From: an uncultured Bacteroides sp.
GTDB lineage: Bacteria; Bacteroidota; Bacteroidia; Bacteroidales; Bacteroidaceae
Direction: 5' to 3'
Assembly: GCF_910585845.1 (NCBI RefSeq)
Contig: NZ_CAJUHF010000007.1
Span: forward strand, 40,548-104,547
Length of the DNA: 64,000 nucleotides
A program made the position numbers and the translations under genes. Below are positions 19,043-26,780 of the stretch, one piece after another. Numbering within the stretch: the first letter of the stretch is position 1; every line of letters starts with the position of its first letter. The notes under the pieces were generated by a model. It was not told the origin of the DNA, did not search any database, and was given only the letters and a program-made list of their open reading frames with translations.

Positions 19043-19591
19043 ATGAAAAAGAGTATGAACATAGCCATAACGGTGCTGCTCGTGATACTGGCAAGCTGCC
19101 GTTCTGCGAAAGAGGAAACAACAGTGGCGACAACAGGCAAACAAAAGATAGAAATGAATCTACAGCCGGGCGGAGGCAGGATATTGTCGGGCGGAACTCC
19201 GTTCTCCACATCGCCCGTGGTCTATATCTATAAGACGAAAGCCGACTATTCGCACCAGGTTCCGGTGCTGATGGACGAGAGCCGCACCCGTATCTTGTCC
19301 TATCCCGCACCTTCCGACCTGAAGCTGGGAGACGCTCTTCGGCTGCCTACCCCCCTGAACGACGGCTACCTGCTGGACAATAAAGGGATCGGACCGAATG
19401 TAGCCTTCCTCACTTATACCTACGAAGCATACAGCCAACTGGCGGAAGCCCCCTCAATGGACGAACTTCTGGCGAACATTGCCGAGAAATATCCGTTATT
19501 AGAGATACGCGCCTGCGGCAGACGTGCCGACTACCAGGACATCGTTTCAGAATTAAATGAAAAGATTTCTAACGGATTTCTGGAAAAATAA
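19043..19591 (+). CDS. Small lipoprotein of unknown function
   Basis: The chosen ATG at 19043 gives a 182-residue lipoprotein with a short signal peptide ending in VILASC (Cys19). Starting at the upstream ATG at 18899 would bury this signal. After the Cys come a short charged linker and a compact domain without membrane segments; visible features include YIYKTKADYSHQVPVLMD and RILSYPAPSDL. It resembles conserved Bacteroidetes proteins of unknown function. The next gene, hflX, starts 47 bp after the stop and has its own -7 box. Confidence 0.75.
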   Translation: MKKSMNIAITVLLVILASCRSAKEETTVATTGKQKIEMNLQPGGGRILSGGTPFSTSPVVYIYKTKADYSHQVPVLMDESRTRILSYPAPSDLKLGDALRLPTPLNDGYLLDNKGIGPNVAFLTYTYEAYSQLAEAPSMDELLANIAEKYPLLEIRACGRRADYQDIVSELNEKISNGFLEK

Positions 19592-19592
19592 T

Positions 19593-19600
19593 TATATTTG
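19593..19600 (+). promoter_or_regulatory. -7 promoter box of hflX
   Basis: TATATTTG matches the -7 consensus, directly after the stop codon of the preceding gene and 38 bases before the hflX ATG. The -33 region is weak. Confidence 0.5.
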
Positions 19601-19638
19601 TCGCCGCTAATAAACTTAATAATCAAGTCATATAGTAA

Positions 19639-20895
19639 ATGAAAGAATTTGTAATCTCCGAAGCACAGGTGGAAACCGCGGTATTGGTGGGGCTTATCAC
19701 AAAGACCCAAGACGAACGCAAAACGAACGAATACCTCGATGAACTGGCATTCTTGGCTGAGACAGCCGGGGCGGAAGTTGTGAAACGTTTTACCCAAAAG
19801 CTGGATCAGGCACACTCCGTGACCTACGTCGGCAAGGGTAAACTGGAAGAAATAAAAGAATATATCCGAAACGAGGAGGAAGCCGAACGCGAAATCGGTA
19901 TGGTGATTTTCGATGACGAGCTTTCTGCCAAACAGATACGCAACATCGAAGCGGAACTGAAAGTGAAGATCCTGGACCGGACTTCGCTCATCCTCGACAT
20001 CTTTGCCATGCGCGCACAGACTGCCAATGCAAAGACGCAAGTAGAGCTGGCACAATATAAATACATGCTTCCCCGTCTGCAACGCTTGTGGACACACTTG
20101 GAACGTCAGGGAGGAGGCTCGGGCGCCGGTGGCGGAAAAGGTTCTGTGGGACTGCGCGGACCGGGTGAGACACAGCTCGAAATGGACCGCCGTATCATCC
20201 TGAACCGTATGTCGCTGCTGAAAGAACGCTTGGCTGAGATCGACAAACAGAAGGCGACACAACGCAAGAACCGCGGCCGCATGATTCGTGCCGCATTGGT
20301 GGGATATACCAACGTGGGCAAATCCACCCTGATGAACCTGCTTGCCAAGAGCGAAGTGTTTGCCGAAAACAAACTGTTTGCCACGCTGGATACGACCGTG
20401 CGCAAAGTGATTATCGACAACCTTCCGTTCCTGCTTTCGGATACGGTAGGATTTATCCGCAAGTTGCCCACCGACCTGGTGGACTCTTTCAAGTCGACAC
20501 TGGACGAGGTGCGCGAGGCAGACTTGCTGCTGCACATCGTGGACATCTCGCATCCGGACTTTGAAGAACAGATAGAAGTAGTCAACAAGACATTGGCGGA
20601 CATCGGCGCGTCCGGTAAACCAATGATTTTGATATTCAATAAAATAGATGCTTATACATTCATCGAGAAAGCATCTGACGACCTTACCCCCAAAACAAAG
20701 GAAAACTTGACACTCGAAGAGCTGATGAAGACGTGGATGGCAAAGATGGAGGATAACTGCCTCTTTATCTCCGCCCGCGAGAAAATGAATCTGGAGGAAC
20801 TGAAAAACGTGGTTTACACCCGCGTAAAAGAACTGCACGTGCAGAAGTATCCTTATAACGATTTCCTTTATCAGACCTACGAAGAGGAAGTTTAA
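19639..20895 (+). CDS. hflX: GTPase HflX
   Basis: Ribosome-associated GTPase of the Obg-HflX superfamily that helps rescue or split stalled 70S ribosomes, especially in stress. At 418 residues it is of family length. The N-terminal HflX domain carries TYVGKGKLEEI near residue 58 and the glycine-rich loop GGGSGAGGGKGSVGLRGPGE near 156-175. The GTPase domain has G1 GYTNVGKST at 222-230, G3 DTVG in LLSDTVGFIRKLP, and G4 NKID in LIFNKIDAY. The gene is monocistronic as far as can be seen: a -7 box precedes it and a long hairpin follows it. Confidence 0.97.
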   Translation: MKEFVISEAQVETAVLVGLITKTQDERKTNEYLDELAFLAETAGAEVVKRFTQKLDQAHSVTYVGKGKLEEIKEYIRNEEEAEREIGMVIFDDELSAKQIRNIEAELKVKILDRTSLILDIFAMRAQTANAKTQVELAQYKYMLPRLQRLWTHLERQGGGSGAGGGKGSVGLRGPGETQLEMDRRIILNRMSLLKERLAEIDKQKATQRKNRGRMIRAALVGYTNVGKSTLMNLLAKSEVFAENKLFATLDTTVRKVIIDNLPFLLSDTVGFIRKLPTDLVDSFKSTLDEVREADLLLHIVDISHPDFEEQIEVVNKTLADIGASGKPMILIFNKIDAYTFIEKASDDLTPKTKENLTLEELMKTWMAKMEDNCLFISAREKMNLEELKNVVYTRVKELHVQKYPYNDFLYQTYEEEV

Positions 20896-20897
20896 TC

Positions 20898-20982
20898 AGA
20901 CGAAAGTCGGAAGAAATGGAAAGTGGAAAATGGAAAGGTGAAAATGGAACTTTCCATTTTCCATTTCTTTAGGCTTTCGTCT
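20898..20982. repeat. Long imperfect hairpin with GGAAAATGG repeats
   Basis: Between hflX and the DUF4954 gene. Outer arms AGACGAAAG (20898-20906) and CTTTCGTCT (20974-20982) are perfect, and inner A/G-rich and T/C-rich arms extend the pairing with a mismatch. 20925-20947 is a 23-base sequence found again, in reverse orientation, at 33453-33475. It may act as a terminator for hflX but lacks a T-run. Confidence 0.7.
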
Positions 20983-20997
20983 AAAATTTAAAGTAGT

Positions 20998-22992
20998 ATG
21001 AGTTACAGACATTTGACCGAAGACGAAGTACTTCGGTTGAAGAGCCAGTCCTGTCTGGCAGATGATTGGGGAAAAGTAATGGTGGCGGAAGGTTTCGCTA
21101 CCGAGTTTGTGCACCACACTCGTTTCTCAGGCGATGTACGTTTGGGCGTGTTCCTTTCGGAATTCACGCTGCCGGGAGGAATCAAGAAGCATTCCGGTCT
21201 GCGCCACGTAACGCTCCATAACGTCACGGTGGGGGATAACTGTTGCATAGAGAACATCCAGAACTATATTGCCAATTACGAAATCGGGCACGATACATTC
21301 ATCGAGAATGTAGACATCATCCTGGTGGACGGCGTAAGCAAGTTCGGCAACGGAGTGGAAGTCTCCGTGCTGAATGAGACAGGCGGACGTGAAGTGCTGA
21401 TCAACGACAAGCTCTCCGCACATCAGGCATATATCCTGGCGCTCTACCGCCACCGGCCGGAACTGATCAGCCGGATGAAGTCCATCACGGATTATTATTC
21501 CAACAAACATGCCTCTGCTGTGGGCAGCATCGGCCATCATGTGATGATACTCAACACCGGTTCCATCAAGAATGTACGTATCGGCGACTATTGCCACATC
21601 TGCGGAACGTGTCGTCTCTATAACGGTAGTGTCAACAGCAACGAAGAAGCCCCGGTACATATCGGACATGGAGTAATCTGCGACGATTTCATCATCTCTT
21701 CCGGTTCGCACATAGACGACGGCGCCATGCTGAGCCGCTGCTTTGTGGGACAGGCATGCCGCTTGGGACACAATTATTCGGCGTCCGATTCACTCTTCTT
21801 CAGCAACTGCCAGGGAGAGAACGGTGAGGCATGTGCCATCTTTGCCGGTCCGTTCACGGTGACGCACCACAAGTCCACACTGCTGATTGCCGGTATGTTC
21901 TCTTTCATGAATGCCGGTTCAGGTTCCAACCAAAGTAATCACATGTACAAATTAGGTCCCATCCATCAGGGCACGTTGGAACGTGGTGCCAAGACCACTT
22001 CCGATTCTTACATCCTGTGGCCTGCCCGTGTAGGTGCTTTCTCGCTTGTAATGGGACGCCACGTCAACCATTCCGACACTTCCAACCTGCCCTTCTCTTA
22101 TCTGATCGAGCAGAACAATACCACTTACCTCGTGCCGGGTGTCAACCTGCGTAGCGTGGGAACTATCCGCGATGCACAGAAATGGCCGAAGCGCGACGGA
22201 CGTACGGATTCCAACAAACTGGATTTCATTAATTATAATTTGCTCAGTCCCTATACCGTGCAGAAGATGTTGAAAGGAATGGCGACATTGCAGAATCTGC
22301 GCTATGCTTCGGGCGAACTTTCGGATATCTACTCTTTCCATAGTGCCAAGATCCGTAATTCCGCTTTGGTGAAAGGTATTAAGTTCTATGAGATTGCTAT
22401 CCATAAGTTCCTCGGGAACTCTGTCATCAAGCGGTTGGAAGGCATTGACTTTAAGAACAACGAGGAGATACGTGCCCGCCTGAAACCCGAAACCGCGACA
22501 GGCAGCGGCGAATGGGTGGACATCTCCGGTCTGATTGCCCCGAAGAGTGAGATCGACAACCTTATCAGCGATATCGAATGCGGCAAAGTGGACCGCTTGA
22601 AGCACATCAATGCCGCATTCGAAAAGATGCATCAGAATTACTATACCTACGAGTGGACCTGGGCATACGAGAAGCTGGAAGAGTTTTATGGCATCAATCC
22701 CGAAAATATTTCAGCGGCGGACATCATCCGCATTGTAGAGAAGTGGAAGGAAGCCGTAGTAGGACTGGACCGTATGGTGTATGAGGACGCAAAGAAAGAA
22801 TTTTCACTGGCTTCCATGACCGGCTTTGGTGCCGACGGCTCCCGTGTGGAGAAGGAAATGGACTTCGAACAGGTGCGCGGCGACTTCGAAAGCAATCCCT
22901 TTGTGACGGCAGTGCTGAAACATATTGAGGTGAAGACCGCACTGGGCGATGAACTTATCGGGCGGATGTGTAAGGTGTCATCCTTCTCTTAA
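20998..22992 (+). CDS. DUF4954 family protein
   Basis: A 664-residue cytoplasmic protein of the DUF4954 family, conserved in Bacteroidales. Residues about 60-330 contain many short V/I-G-D/H-x steps (NVRIGDYCHICGTCRLYNGS, VHIGHGVICDDF, CFVGQACRLGHNY), which read like a left-handed beta-helix of the kind found in hexapeptide acyl- and nucleotidyl-transferases. The rest is helical, with no signal peptide or membrane segment. The biochemical role is unknown; sugar-nucleotide or acyl-transfer chemistry is a guess from fold only. Its last 15 bases overlap the end of the convergent hepT gene. Confidence 0.88.
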   Translation: MSYRHLTEDEVLRLKSQSCLADDWGKVMVAEGFATEFVHHTRFSGDVRLGVFLSEFTLPGGIKKHSGLRHVTLHNVTVGDNCCIENIQNYIANYEIGHDTFIENVDIILVDGVSKFGNGVEVSVLNETGGREVLINDKLSAHQAYILALYRHRPELISRMKSITDYYSNKHASAVGSIGHHVMILNTGSIKNVRIGDYCHICGTCRLYNGSVNSNEEAPVHIGHGVICDDFIISSGSHIDDGAMLSRCFVGQACRLGHNYSASDSLFFSNCQGENGEACAIFAGPFTVTHHKSTLLIAGMFSFMNAGSGSNQSNHMYKLGPIHQGTLERGAKTTSDSYILWPARVGAFSLVMGRHVNHSDTSNLPFSYLIEQNNTTYLVPGVNLRSVGTIRDAQKWPKRDGRTDSNKLDFINYNLLSPYTVQKMLKGMATLQNLRYASGELSDIYSFHSAKIRNSALVKGIKFYEIAIHKFLGNSVIKRLEGIDFKNNEEIRARLKPETATGSGEWVDISGLIAPKSEIDNLISDIECGKVDRLKHINAAFEKMHQNYYTYEWTWAYEKLEEFYGINPENISAADIIRIVEKWKEAVVGLDRMVYEDAKKEFSLASMTGFGADGSRVEKEMDFEQVRGDFESNPFVTAVLKHIEVKTALGDELIGRMCKVSSFS

Positions 22993-23397
22993 TTCGTTAT
23001 CCCTTAACCCAGCATCGATATCTGCCAATATCCGGCGGATATCGGTGAGAAGGGGATGAAGTTCAGAACGAGTTATGTCAAGCACCAATTCTGGGTCTAT
23101 TGACAAATATTCATGGGAGATGATGTTACGCATGCCAATGATTTGTTTCCATGGGGTAGTAGGGTAAAGGGAGAAAAGTCGTCCTTCTGTTCGGTCATCC
23201 ACTTGCCGTATAACTTCACCAATGCTTTGTAAACACATACAAGTGGAATTAAACAATACCATGGAGTCTTGTGAAGCCAGAAATTCATGGTATGTGCTTA
23301 CTTTGGCTGTAGTTTCGATAGTGAATACGATTTGCCGTTCTACAAATCGTATCATGTCTGTAAGTTCATATTTAGATGTATATTGCATCTCGTTCAA
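22978..23397 (-). CDS. hepT: HepT-like HEPN-domain RNase toxin
   Basis: A 139-residue HEPN-domain protein with the diagnostic RX4HXY motif (RNIISHEY), the site of the RNase and of the AMPylated Tyr in characterised HepT toxins. It is preceded on the same strand by a minimal nucleotidyltransferase gene, whose end it overlaps by 26 bp if the first Met is used; Met4 (23388) would shorten the overlap. In known HepT/MntA pairs the HEPN protein is the toxin, cleaving RNA, and is inactivated by AMPylation. Function is inferred by analogy. The 3' end overlaps the DUF4954 gene by 15 bp, tail to tail. Confidence 0.85.
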   Translation of the reverse strand: MNEMQYTSKYELTDMIRFVERQIVFTIETTAKVSTYHEFLASQDSMVLFNSTCMCLQSIGEVIRQVDDRTEGRLFSLYPTTPWKQIIGMRNIISHEYLSIDPELVLDITRSELHPLLTDIRRILADIDAGLRDNELREG

Positions 23398-23665
23398 TGT
23401 TTTGACGAAACAGCTTGCGCATGTTTTCGTGTAAGGTTAATAAATCTATTTTTGTACAGAATATATTTTCAAGTTCTTCTTTGACTGCCATATATATGCG
23501 AAAAGTATTATTTCGCAATTTGATGCACACATCAATATCGCTCCCCTCCTTTTGTTCCCCACGGGCGGTAGAACCGAAGAGGGCAAGTTGTTCTATTCCG
23601 TACTTTTCGCCGGCAGTACGCTTGAATTCGCGCAAGATTTCGAGTACTTCCTCAGTTGTTTTCAT
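23372..23665 (-). CDS. mntA: MntA-like minimal nucleotidyltransferase antitoxin
   Basis: A 97-residue nucleotidyltransferase with the exact GSX10DXD signature (GSTARGEQKEGSDID), expected to transfer AMP to the Tyr of its HEPN partner. An in-frame start at 23689 is rejected because it would lie within the -7 box at 23689-23696; starting at 23665 (MKTTEEVLEILREF) leaves a short leader with a purine-rich AAAGGA site. The gene order mntA-hepT with overlap matches known type VII toxin-antitoxin pairs. Confidence 0.87.
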   Translation of the reverse strand: MKTTEEVLEILREFKRTAGEKYGIEQLALFGSTARGEQKEGSDIDVCIKLRNNTFRIYMAVKEELENIFCTKIDLLTLHENMRKLFRQNIERDAIYI

Positions 23666-23688
23666 ATTGATATATCCTTTGTTTCTCA

Positions 23689-23696
23689 CAAAGTTA
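23689..23696 (-). promoter_or_regulatory. -7 promoter box of the mntA-hepT operon
   Basis: Minus-strand TAACTTTG at 23696-23689 matches TAnnTTTG and lies 23 bases before the chosen mntA start. The -33 region is not recognisable. Confidence 0.5.
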
Positions 23697-23760
23697 ATAA
23701 ATTAATTGATGATTTGTCGCCTTTTTGCTCTAATTAAAGAATTATTTCGATAATAGTTTA

Positions 23761-23799
23761 TACCTTTGCTTTGTAAAGGCGGATTTGTGTTGCCTTTAC
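23761..23799 (+). promoter_or_regulatory. Fumarase promoter -7 box and leader hairpin
   Basis: TACCTTTG at 23761-23768 is an exact -7 box. Immediately downstream, GTAAAGGC (23773-23780) and GCCTTTAC (23792-23799) form a perfect 8-bp stem with an 11-base loop, so the hairpin would sit at or near the 5' end of the transcript, 36 bases before the ATG. Confidence 0.55.
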
Positions 23800-23835
23800 C
23801 ATCAGAATCACTTTTAAACATTAAATATATTAATT

Positions 23836-25476
23836 ATGGCAACAACACCTTCGTTCCACTATCAACCTATGTTTGAGCATGGGGAAGATAAGACTGAGTA
23901 TTATCTGCTTACCAAGGATTATGTGTCCGTAAGCGAGTTTGAAGGAAAACCTATGCTGAAGATCGCAAAAGAGGGTCTTACAGCAATGGCTAATGCGGCT
24001 TTCCGGGATGTCTCATTTATGTTGCGCCGCTCACACAATGAGCAAGTTGCTAAAATATTGAGTGACCCCGAAGCAAGTGACAATGATAAATATGTGGCAT
24101 TGACTTTCCTGCGCAATGCAGAAGTGGCTTCCAAAGGCGTACTTCCTTTCTGCCAGGATACCGGTACGGCTATTGTACACGGTGAAAAGGGACAACAGGT
24201 CTGGACCGGCTATTGCGATGAAGAAGCACTTTCGCTGGGTGTATATAAGACTTATACCGAAGAGAACCTGCGTTACTCGCAGAATGCTCCACTGAACATG
24301 TACGACGAAGTGAACACGAAGTGTAACTTACCCGCACAGATCGACATTGAGGCAACCGAAGGTATGGAGTATAAATTCCTCTGTGTGACCAAAGGAGGCG
24401 GATCGGCAAACAAGACGTACCTGTATCAGGAAACCAAAGCGATCCTGAATCCGGGAACACTGGTTCCTTTCCTTGTCGAGAAGATGAAGACGCTGGGCAC
24501 GGCGGCTTGTCCTCCTTATCACATCGCTTTCGTCATTGGAGGTACTTCTGCCGAGAAGAACTTGCTGACCGTGAAGCTGGCTTCTACCCACTACTACGAC
24601 GAACTGCCTACTACGGGTAACGAATACGGCCGCGCTTTCCGCGACGTAGAACTGGAAAAGAAAGTGCTGGAAGAGGCTCACAAGATTGGACTCGGTGCAC
24701 AGTTTGGCGGTAAATACCTTGCTCACGATGTACGTATCATTCGTTTGCCGCGTCATGGTGCTTCCTGTCCGGTAGGTTTGGGTGTTTCCTGCTCTGCCGA
24801 CCGTAACATCAAATGTAAAATCAATAAGGACGGTATCTGGATTGAAAAACTCGACAGTAATCCGGGCGAACTGATTCCTGCCGAACTCCGCAAAGCCGGT
24901 GAAGGCGATGTAGTCAAGATCGACCTGAACCAGCCGATGGCTGACATCCTGAAGGAACTGACCAAGTATCCGGTGTCTACCCGTCTCTCGTTGAATGGTA
25001 CGATTATCGTAGGCCGCGACATTGCACATGCCAAACTGAAAGAACGTCTGGACCGTGGCGAGGAACTTCCGCAGTACATCAAGGATCATCCTATCTATTA
25101 TGCCGGTCCTGCCAAGACGCCTCAAGGCATGGCATGCGGTTCTATGGGACCCACTACTGCCGGACGTATGGACCCGTATGTCGACCTCTTCCAAAGTCAT
25201 GGCGGTAGCATGATCATGCTTGCCAAGGGTAACCGCAGCCAGCAAGTGACGGATGCCTGTAAGAAATATGGTGGTTTCTATCTCGGTTCTATCGGTGGTC
25301 CTGCCGCTATCCTTGCACAGAACAACATCAAGAGCATTGAATGCGTGGAATATCCCGAACTTGGTATGGAAGCTATCTGGAAGATTGAAGTAGAAGACTT
25401 TCCTGCATTCATCCTGGTAGATGACAAGGGTAATGACTTCTTCAAACAGCTGAAGCCGTGGAATTGCAGTAAGTAA
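23836..25476 (+). CDS. fumA: Fumarate hydratase, class I (iron-sulfur)
   Basis: Interconverts fumarate and malate in the reductive branch to succinate used by Bacteroides. At 546 residues it is the long, single-chain class I type. Three Cys match the [4Fe-4S] ligands of E. coli FumA by position: Cys106 in LPFCQDTGTA, Cys225 in TAACPPYH and Cys319 in GVSCSADRN. The C-terminal beta-domain contains YYAGPAKTPQGMACGSMGPT and the SIGGPAAILA segment typical of the family. No partner gene is adjacent. The oxygen sensitivity expected from the cluster fits an anaerobe. Class I is certain; the number of paralogues in the genome is unknown. Confidence 0.97.
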   Translation: MATTPSFHYQPMFEHGEDKTEYYLLTKDYVSVSEFEGKPMLKIAKEGLTAMANAAFRDVSFMLRRSHNEQVAKILSDPEASDNDKYVALTFLRNAEVASKGVLPFCQDTGTAIVHGEKGQQVWTGYCDEEALSLGVYKTYTEENLRYSQNAPLNMYDEVNTKCNLPAQIDIEATEGMEYKFLCVTKGGGSANKTYLYQETKAILNPGTLVPFLVEKMKTLGTAACPPYHIAFVIGGTSAEKNLLTVKLASTHYYDELPTTGNEYGRAFRDVELEKKVLEEAHKIGLGAQFGGKYLAHDVRIIRLPRHGASCPVGLGVSCSADRNIKCKINKDGIWIEKLDSNPGELIPAELRKAGEGDVVKIDLNQPMADILKELTKYPVSTRLSLNGTIIVGRDIAHAKLKERLDRGEELPQYIKDHPIYYAGPAKTPQGMACGSMGPTTAGRMDPYVDLFQSHGGSMIMLAKGNRSQQVTDACKKYGGFYLGSIGGPAAILAQNNIKSIECVEYPELGMEAIWKIEVEDFPAFILVDDKGNDFFKQLKPWNCSK

Positions 25477-25499
25477 TCAGTTGCTCATTTTATATAGTA

Positions 25500-25563
25500 A
25501 AAGGGTATATCGAGCCATTCGGGAGTGTCATATTGCTCCGTCAGCGGCAAAGATATACCCTTT
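25500..25563. terminator. Inverted repeat between convergent fumarase and pectate lyase genes
   Basis: Perfect 12-bp arms AAAGGGTATATC (25500-25511) and GATATACCCTTT (25552-25563) enclose 40 bases, which contain a smaller GGAG/CTCC stem. It probably ends transcription on both strands, though the T-run is short. Confidence 0.6.
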
Positions 25564-25610
25564 CTTTGTTATGAGAAAGGGGAAGTGTTCCCCCTTTTCT
25601 CTCTCTCTTC

Positions 25611-26711
25611 CTATCTGTTATTCTTCTTTTTCCACTGTTCGTACTTTTTCAGCACTTTCAATCCGTCGTCGTTATACCAGCTATATCCGTTGCGCCGTTC
25701 ATATCCGATCTCAGAAATGTCGAACTTCTTCACTCCGTCGCGGTCGCAGAAGAAAGGGCGGTTGTCTTCCAATGTATAGAAACGTGCCCATAAGGGAAGG
25801 CAGTCCGTACACGGAACCATGCGGAAATCCTTTTTGCCTTCGCTGTTCGTGAAAGTCTCTTTTTTGATGTTTTCTATTTTTGACGTCTTGAACCATTCAA
25901 CTGCATGCTCTATGGCGGCAATCACTCTCTCTGAAGGGTTGGGGAGGGACATCAGCAGGAGAACAATTTCATCAGATTCTTGACCACTCAATGACGGCAG
26001 TTCATAAGCACGGGCTTTGGCGGGTGCAAGGGTATGCTCGTCGTGTTGTGCACACCAGACGGTCGGTTTGCCGTTTATGACTACTTGGGTATTGAGGATG
26101 CACTCTACTCCCTTGTCGAAAGCGATGCGTGCACGTTGGCAAATGCTGTCGGGAACGTAAGTGTAGGGTGCTTTCTTCTCAACTATCTGGCGAAGCAACT
26201 CCATGACGTTCACCATGGCATTGTCGTTGTAGGTGATATGTGTATAGTAACCTTTGGGGCGGGGCCAGAATTGCGGCCAGCCACCATTAGGATATTGTGC
26301 CTTGAGCATGTAGCAGATACCGTCGATGGCGGCATCTTTGTATTTTTCGATGTTTGTAGCCAAATACAGGCGGGAGAGGTATCTGATTTCCGTGCTGGTC
26401 GCATCGTTGTCTATCGTACTTTCGTTGACGTTGTTTTTGGCAGCAAGCACCTTCTCACGCTCTTCCGCTGTCAGTTCAGCAGGCATGTATATGTTTTTAG
26501 GCCATCCGCCGGTGGTCTGCTGGTAGAGCAATACATTGTCTCCGATGCGGATAGCCTCAGGCGTCTGAAAGAATTCATCGCTTAACTTGGGCGCCGTTTT
26601 TACCCAACTTTTATAGGGTTTCTTCTCTTTATAGTTTGCGTTTTCCTGCGCAAACAAGCTTGTCAGGCATATCAAAGCCAGGCAACACAGGCAAAATCTT
26701 CTTGTCTTCAT
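25611..26711 (-). CDS. Pectate lyase, PL10-like
   Basis: A 366-residue secreted enzyme with a signal peptide (CLALICLTSLFAQ). It matches the PL10/PelA pectate lyase family, which cleaves polygalacturonate by beta-elimination in an (alpha/alpha)3 fold. Visible family segments are TTGGWPKN, TIDNDATSTEIRYL, QYPNGGWPQFWP, THITYNDNAM and GYSWY near the C-terminus. It is expected in the periplasm or outer-membrane side. It has no SusCD or other pectinase gene next to it, so it may act on oligogalacturonides provided by a locus elsewhere. A -7 box (TACTTTTG, 26745-26738 minus) precedes it. Confidence 0.88.
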   Translation of the reverse strand: MKTRRFCLCCLALICLTSLFAQENANYKEKKPYKSWVKTAPKLSDEFFQTPEAIRIGDNVLLYQQTTGGWPKNIYMPAELTAEEREKVLAAKNNVNESTIDNDATSTEIRYLSRLYLATNIEKYKDAAIDGICYMLKAQYPNGGWPQFWPRPKGYYTHITYNDNAMVNVMELLRQIVEKKAPYTYVPDSICQRARIAFDKGVECILNTQVVINGKPTVWCAQHDEHTLAPAKARAYELPSLSGQESDEIVLLLMSLPNPSERVIAAIEHAVEWFKTSKIENIKKETFTNSEGKKDFRMVPCTDCLPLWARFYTLEDNRPFFCDRDGVKKFDISEIGYERRNGYSWYNDDGLKVLKKYEQWKKKNNR

Positions 26712-26737
26712 CGTTGTAGTTTTAAAAAGTTATGCTA

Positions 26738-26745
26738 CAAAAGTA
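26738..26745 (-). promoter_or_regulatory. -7 promoter box of the pectate lyase gene
   Basis: Minus-strand TACTTTTG matches the -7 consensus 27 bases before the start codon; no clear -33 box. Confidence 0.4.
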
Positions 26746-26780
26746 GGGGAAAAACATTTGCCTGATGGAGAATAATTGTT

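Noticed and set aside
19531..20838. A 435-residue open frame opposite hflX
   Set aside because: It is antisense to a clear HflX gene, with composition expected from reverse reading of its codons.
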